Shown here: positions 60,516 to 64,000 of the stretch, one piece after another
Layout of the letters: each line of letters starts with the position of its first letter
How positions within the stretch are numbered: the stretch's first letter is position 1
Made by a program: the position numbers and the translations under genes
NCBI RefSeq assembly: GCF_016808095.1
Contig: NC_068972.1
Location: 4,663,001 to 4,727,000 of the forward strand
Direction: 5' to 3'
Source of the DNA: Vigna angularis
Lineage: Eukaryota > Streptophyta > Magnoliopsida > Fabales > Fabaceae
Length of the DNA stretch: 64,000 nt
The notes under the pieces: model-generated
Database searches by the model: none
Seen by the model: only the letters and a program-made list of their open reading frames with translations
Told to the model about the DNA's origin: nothing

Positions 60516-63500
60516 CCACTGAGAAAGAGTTTCACTTTGCCTTTTCTTTCTTTAATTTTTATCCACATCCCATAGACAGAATAATCATTCTGTGTTTCCG
60601 TGATTTTTGTCGGAATGATATCATAGCCTTCCAAATATAGTTTACTCTCTTTGATCCATCAAATGTCTCATAACAAACAAATACTTAAAGCTTCTTTTGT
60701 TTGTCCACTGTGGGTTATACTGTATTCGTTAGTTTTTTATTTCACTCTTTTATATAGCACCAAATAAACTTAATAATTCATAAAAATAATAGCAATTAAT
60801 AATCTCTTTTTGACAAATCATAAAACTTGTTATTTTTTATCACTTGGAGAGTATTTTCTTCAACGAAAAAAAATTAACAAAAATAATTTATTTCCTGTAT
60901 ATTTGATATAATATAGTATTTCAAAATATTCTCAAATTGTAATGAAGTATTGGTTAAGAGTTTTTACCTTTCAAAAATGTCCCCACCAGTTTCAAACATA
61001 ACTACTTGAAAAGTAGATTTTAACAATTAATTCAAAATTAAGCAATAATGTTCAACATGACTAGTTTGAAAGATAATGCTTACCGTTATAATTTGAAAAT
61101 AAACTAATTCGAAATAGAATTTTGATAATTACTTTTGAAAATACTAACATAACTTATTTGAAACTGTTTTACCAACAAATAAGATTTTTAAAATTTTGGA
61201 TTTTAAGAGTTATTTTATTTAAATTTTAATAATTCTTTCGTCTCAATTATTAAGAATATAACTACAGGTTAAAAGTTTATGTAGAAATCATATAAAAAAA
61301 TAAAAAGTCATAAGCATTGAGTATATTGGAAATGGTGTCATATGGACTACTAATACTTTAAAAGTGATCGATCTTTCCATTTTATCTTAATAAAAAAAAG
61401 TTAACAATATATTTATAAAAAAATTAAGTCATCACAAAAAGAGTTATAAATGGGTAAAAACATACAATATTTCATAAATTTGTATTGTCATAGTAGATGT
61501 TGTAAGTGTACATGAATTTTCATGGATGTTTCACATGAGGCTTTACAGTTTGATCATCAAATTTATAGAAAAAATAATTACAAAAAACTATAGATTAGCA
61601 ATGTGCCATGTTGCTTAACTTCCTTCTACATGGGAAGGTAATATGGAGATTTACTTTTTTTATGCTTTCAAATTATACTCTTTTTTTTTGCACACTCTTT
61701 ATTTCAAAGTTCAAAACTCATTCTCCACTTTATTAAACATTCTTTCAAGTTTTGAATATATATATTTGTCAGCTTTTATTGGATGTATTTCATATTCTTT
61801 TTTGAAATTAATATCTTTGTACAAGCTTATATCCTGCATTTTTTTTTAACATTATTTAAAGTTAAAAACTTCAAAATTCATTTTTTTTCAATATGATATC
61901 TCAAATCAATTTTCTTTGAAAGTTTCATAACAATAAGTATATGTTATTCTTTTATAATACAGTCTTATGGGATAAACTTTTAGTTTTATTTTGAGTTCAA
62001 AGATATGCAAATACTATAACTTCTAAAAACCTTCTTTATATATAATAATTTTAAATTATTCTATTTATTATGTATTGAACATTTAACATATATTTAAAGA
62101 TCATAATTAATTTTCTTAATATGGTTCACTAATTTCTTATATCAACCCGTAACTTAAGAATTAATATATTTCAAAATCTCATCAAATAAATTTTAGATTC
62201 AAGACAATGTCATTTATTAAATTTTAGATACATCTCATCAATCAATTCTAGATTCAATCCAATGTCAACTATAAAATTTTAGTAACATCATATCATGAGA
62301 GATTTAAAGCAAATCAACAATAAAACATGTAATTTAACATAGTGAATATGGTCTGTCGAGGACCTTAAGTAAGTGGGAACAAATTATAAAAAGAAAAAGC
62401 ATTGAGTTTAAATATAAAAGTAGAGAACAAAATAAGCTTGTAATTAAAAAAAAAATAGTTAAAATTTTCTTTAAATCGAAGGGGTGCACAGTGCACTGCA
62501 CAGCCTCACCCACCAACATAATTTATTCACGATAACTTCTCTACATGCTCAAAGATATATTCATCATCGAAATTAAAATTCCAACATGGTGTATAAAAAA
62601 ACTACAAAATGGTTTAATTTTGTAGCGGATGATTTGACATATTAATTACATTTTAATGAAGTATAAATATGAAATAAAATGAGAAGTATTATGTTGAAAA
62701 AATAAGGTGTAGTTATGGTGTGAGAATGAGTGATAGTTAAAGTAATGGAAGAAATTGTAGTTGTTAATATCTATTATCATTTTGCATTTATATTTTTGTT
62801 AATTATAAGAGAAATAGAAGAAGAAAAAAAGGATCCGTAGGTCGAAAAGAATATGTGGAAAGGCATGAAAGATGCATGCATGAGGTTGTATTTACAAAGC
62901 TTAGATATTGGTTGGACATGACGATTGGGCACTGCCCTCTTATCGTTATTCAATTCAGAAAAATTAAGATATTGGAATGAACAGTTTATAAGGAAAAAAA
63001 TAAAATTATTGAATATTGAAATAGCATGGCTTGACGGTTCACAAGAAGAGAATCTTGTTGACGATTGGCAGTCACCTTTCTCCCACAATGTAGCTTACGT
63101 TTAGATAAGGCTTCATACTTTTATCATTTCATCCCTTTTATAACATTTTATTTTCTTTCTTTCATAAAAGGTTAGATCGAGTAGTTGGAGCCTTGTCTCT
63201 GTTTAGAATCAATTTTTAATACAAAAATTTATAGGATTCTCCTCATCAAATCAAATATCAGGTTTGCTGGACTCAATTCATCTATTCGATTCTTAGAATG
63301 TTTTCATACTCTCTTTCAATAAATTGGGTTTAAATGAATAATTTTATATCATATAATTTTTACATTTATTTTGTATAAATAATAATTTTATATCATATCA
63401 TTTTTACATTTATTTTGTATATACATCGGATAAAAAATCGGAAAAAAAAATTTAAATAGATAAAATATTAGATCAGATCCAAAATCCAATAAGATGGTAA

Positions 63501-64000
63501 TGTTTAAAATATGGATTATAATCAATATTTTAAAAATAGATAGATAGATAAATATATTTTATTAAAGAAATAATTTTACATGCATATATATTTAGATAGA
63601 TAAAATAATTTTAAATAATTATATGTAAACATTTCATTATTGCAATATTTCATTGATAATTATCATTTTTATTTTTTTCCTAATTTTATCCTAATAACTT
63701 ATGTATCATTCATAAATTTTTTAATATGATGATTTTTTAATATCCAATTTTTTTTAATAAAATCTTCGTATAATAAATATTTTTTGTTTAGATAATAAAA
63801 ATACATTAATCATTATGTCAATAGGAATATAAATTAATATAAAAAATCATTATAAATTTAAACGATAGTGATGGAGATGTTAACATAGATGTAAATTCTT
63901 TCATTTATAATAAAAGATACAAGAAAGTATAAAATAATTATTTATTCAAAATTTTGTTATGATTGATCTTATTTAAAGTAAATAAGATAATTGAATTTGA
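60516..64000. other. Upstream and intergenic DNA at the right edge
   Basis: AT-rich DNA with no recognisable exon; ORFs at 61643-61849, 62334-62519 and 62777-63088 lack motifs. An approximately 42-bp tandem duplication (AATAATTTTATATCATAT...CATTTATTTTGTAT) lies at about 63337-63420. A short (GATA)n stretch lies near 63537-63549. Confidence 0.6.

Noticed and set aside
62777..63088. 103-codon minus-strand ORF near the right edge
   Set aside because: No motif; composition is that of random AT-rich sequence.

Overview
This is nuclear DNA of a flowering plant, most likely a legume of the Phaseolus/Vigna/Glycine group. The evidence is the AT-rich intergenic DNA (about 65-70% by eye), short exons separated by T-rich introns with GT-AG borders, and protein sequences that read like eudicot orthologues. 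The legume assignment is an inference from protein and repeat style, not a proof. No prokaryotic, organellar or viral gene was recognised.

Six protein genes could be modelled exon by exon, with reading frames closing across every junction. From left to right: (1) minus strand, 6132 down to the left edge: an armadillo-repeat protein of the ARIA/ABAP1 type, with the C-terminal BTB part outside the window. (2) Plus, 11713-16118: a secreted malectin-like/LRR protein without kinase. (3) Minus, 18977-18219: a single-exon DUF1645 protein. (4) Plus, 30255-36655: a cyclin T (P-TEFb type) with a 4.1-kb intron. (5) Plus, 42059-49982: a 23-exon peroxisomal long-chain acyl-CoA synthetase of the LACS6 type, with an N-terminal PTS2 and a GC-AG intron. 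(6) Minus, 53789-52437: a GPI-anchored mavicyanin-like phytocyanin. A seventh gene lies at 60425-55500 on the minus strand: a five-exon sugar/H+ symporter (STP family). These are unrelated housekeeping, signalling and transport genes, not a pathway cluster. The window therefore contains seven genes in all.

The intergenic DNA is where the unusual structure lies. At 24786-25713 there is a non-autonomous Mutator-like element with a perfect 9-bp target duplication, and inside it a long inverted repeat that would fold into a hairpin. About 1 kb further right, two minisatellite arrays with a period near 30 bp (26815-27080 and 27900-28285) are in opposite orientation around an 0.8-kb core. A third array of the same family lies at 39578-39820. 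MITE-like inverted repeats sit at 38709-39086 and inside introns of the malectin/LRR and cyclin T genes. The cyclin T giant intron also carries a tandem triplication of an approximately 300-bp unit. Everything here is read by eye; no alignment or database search was run.
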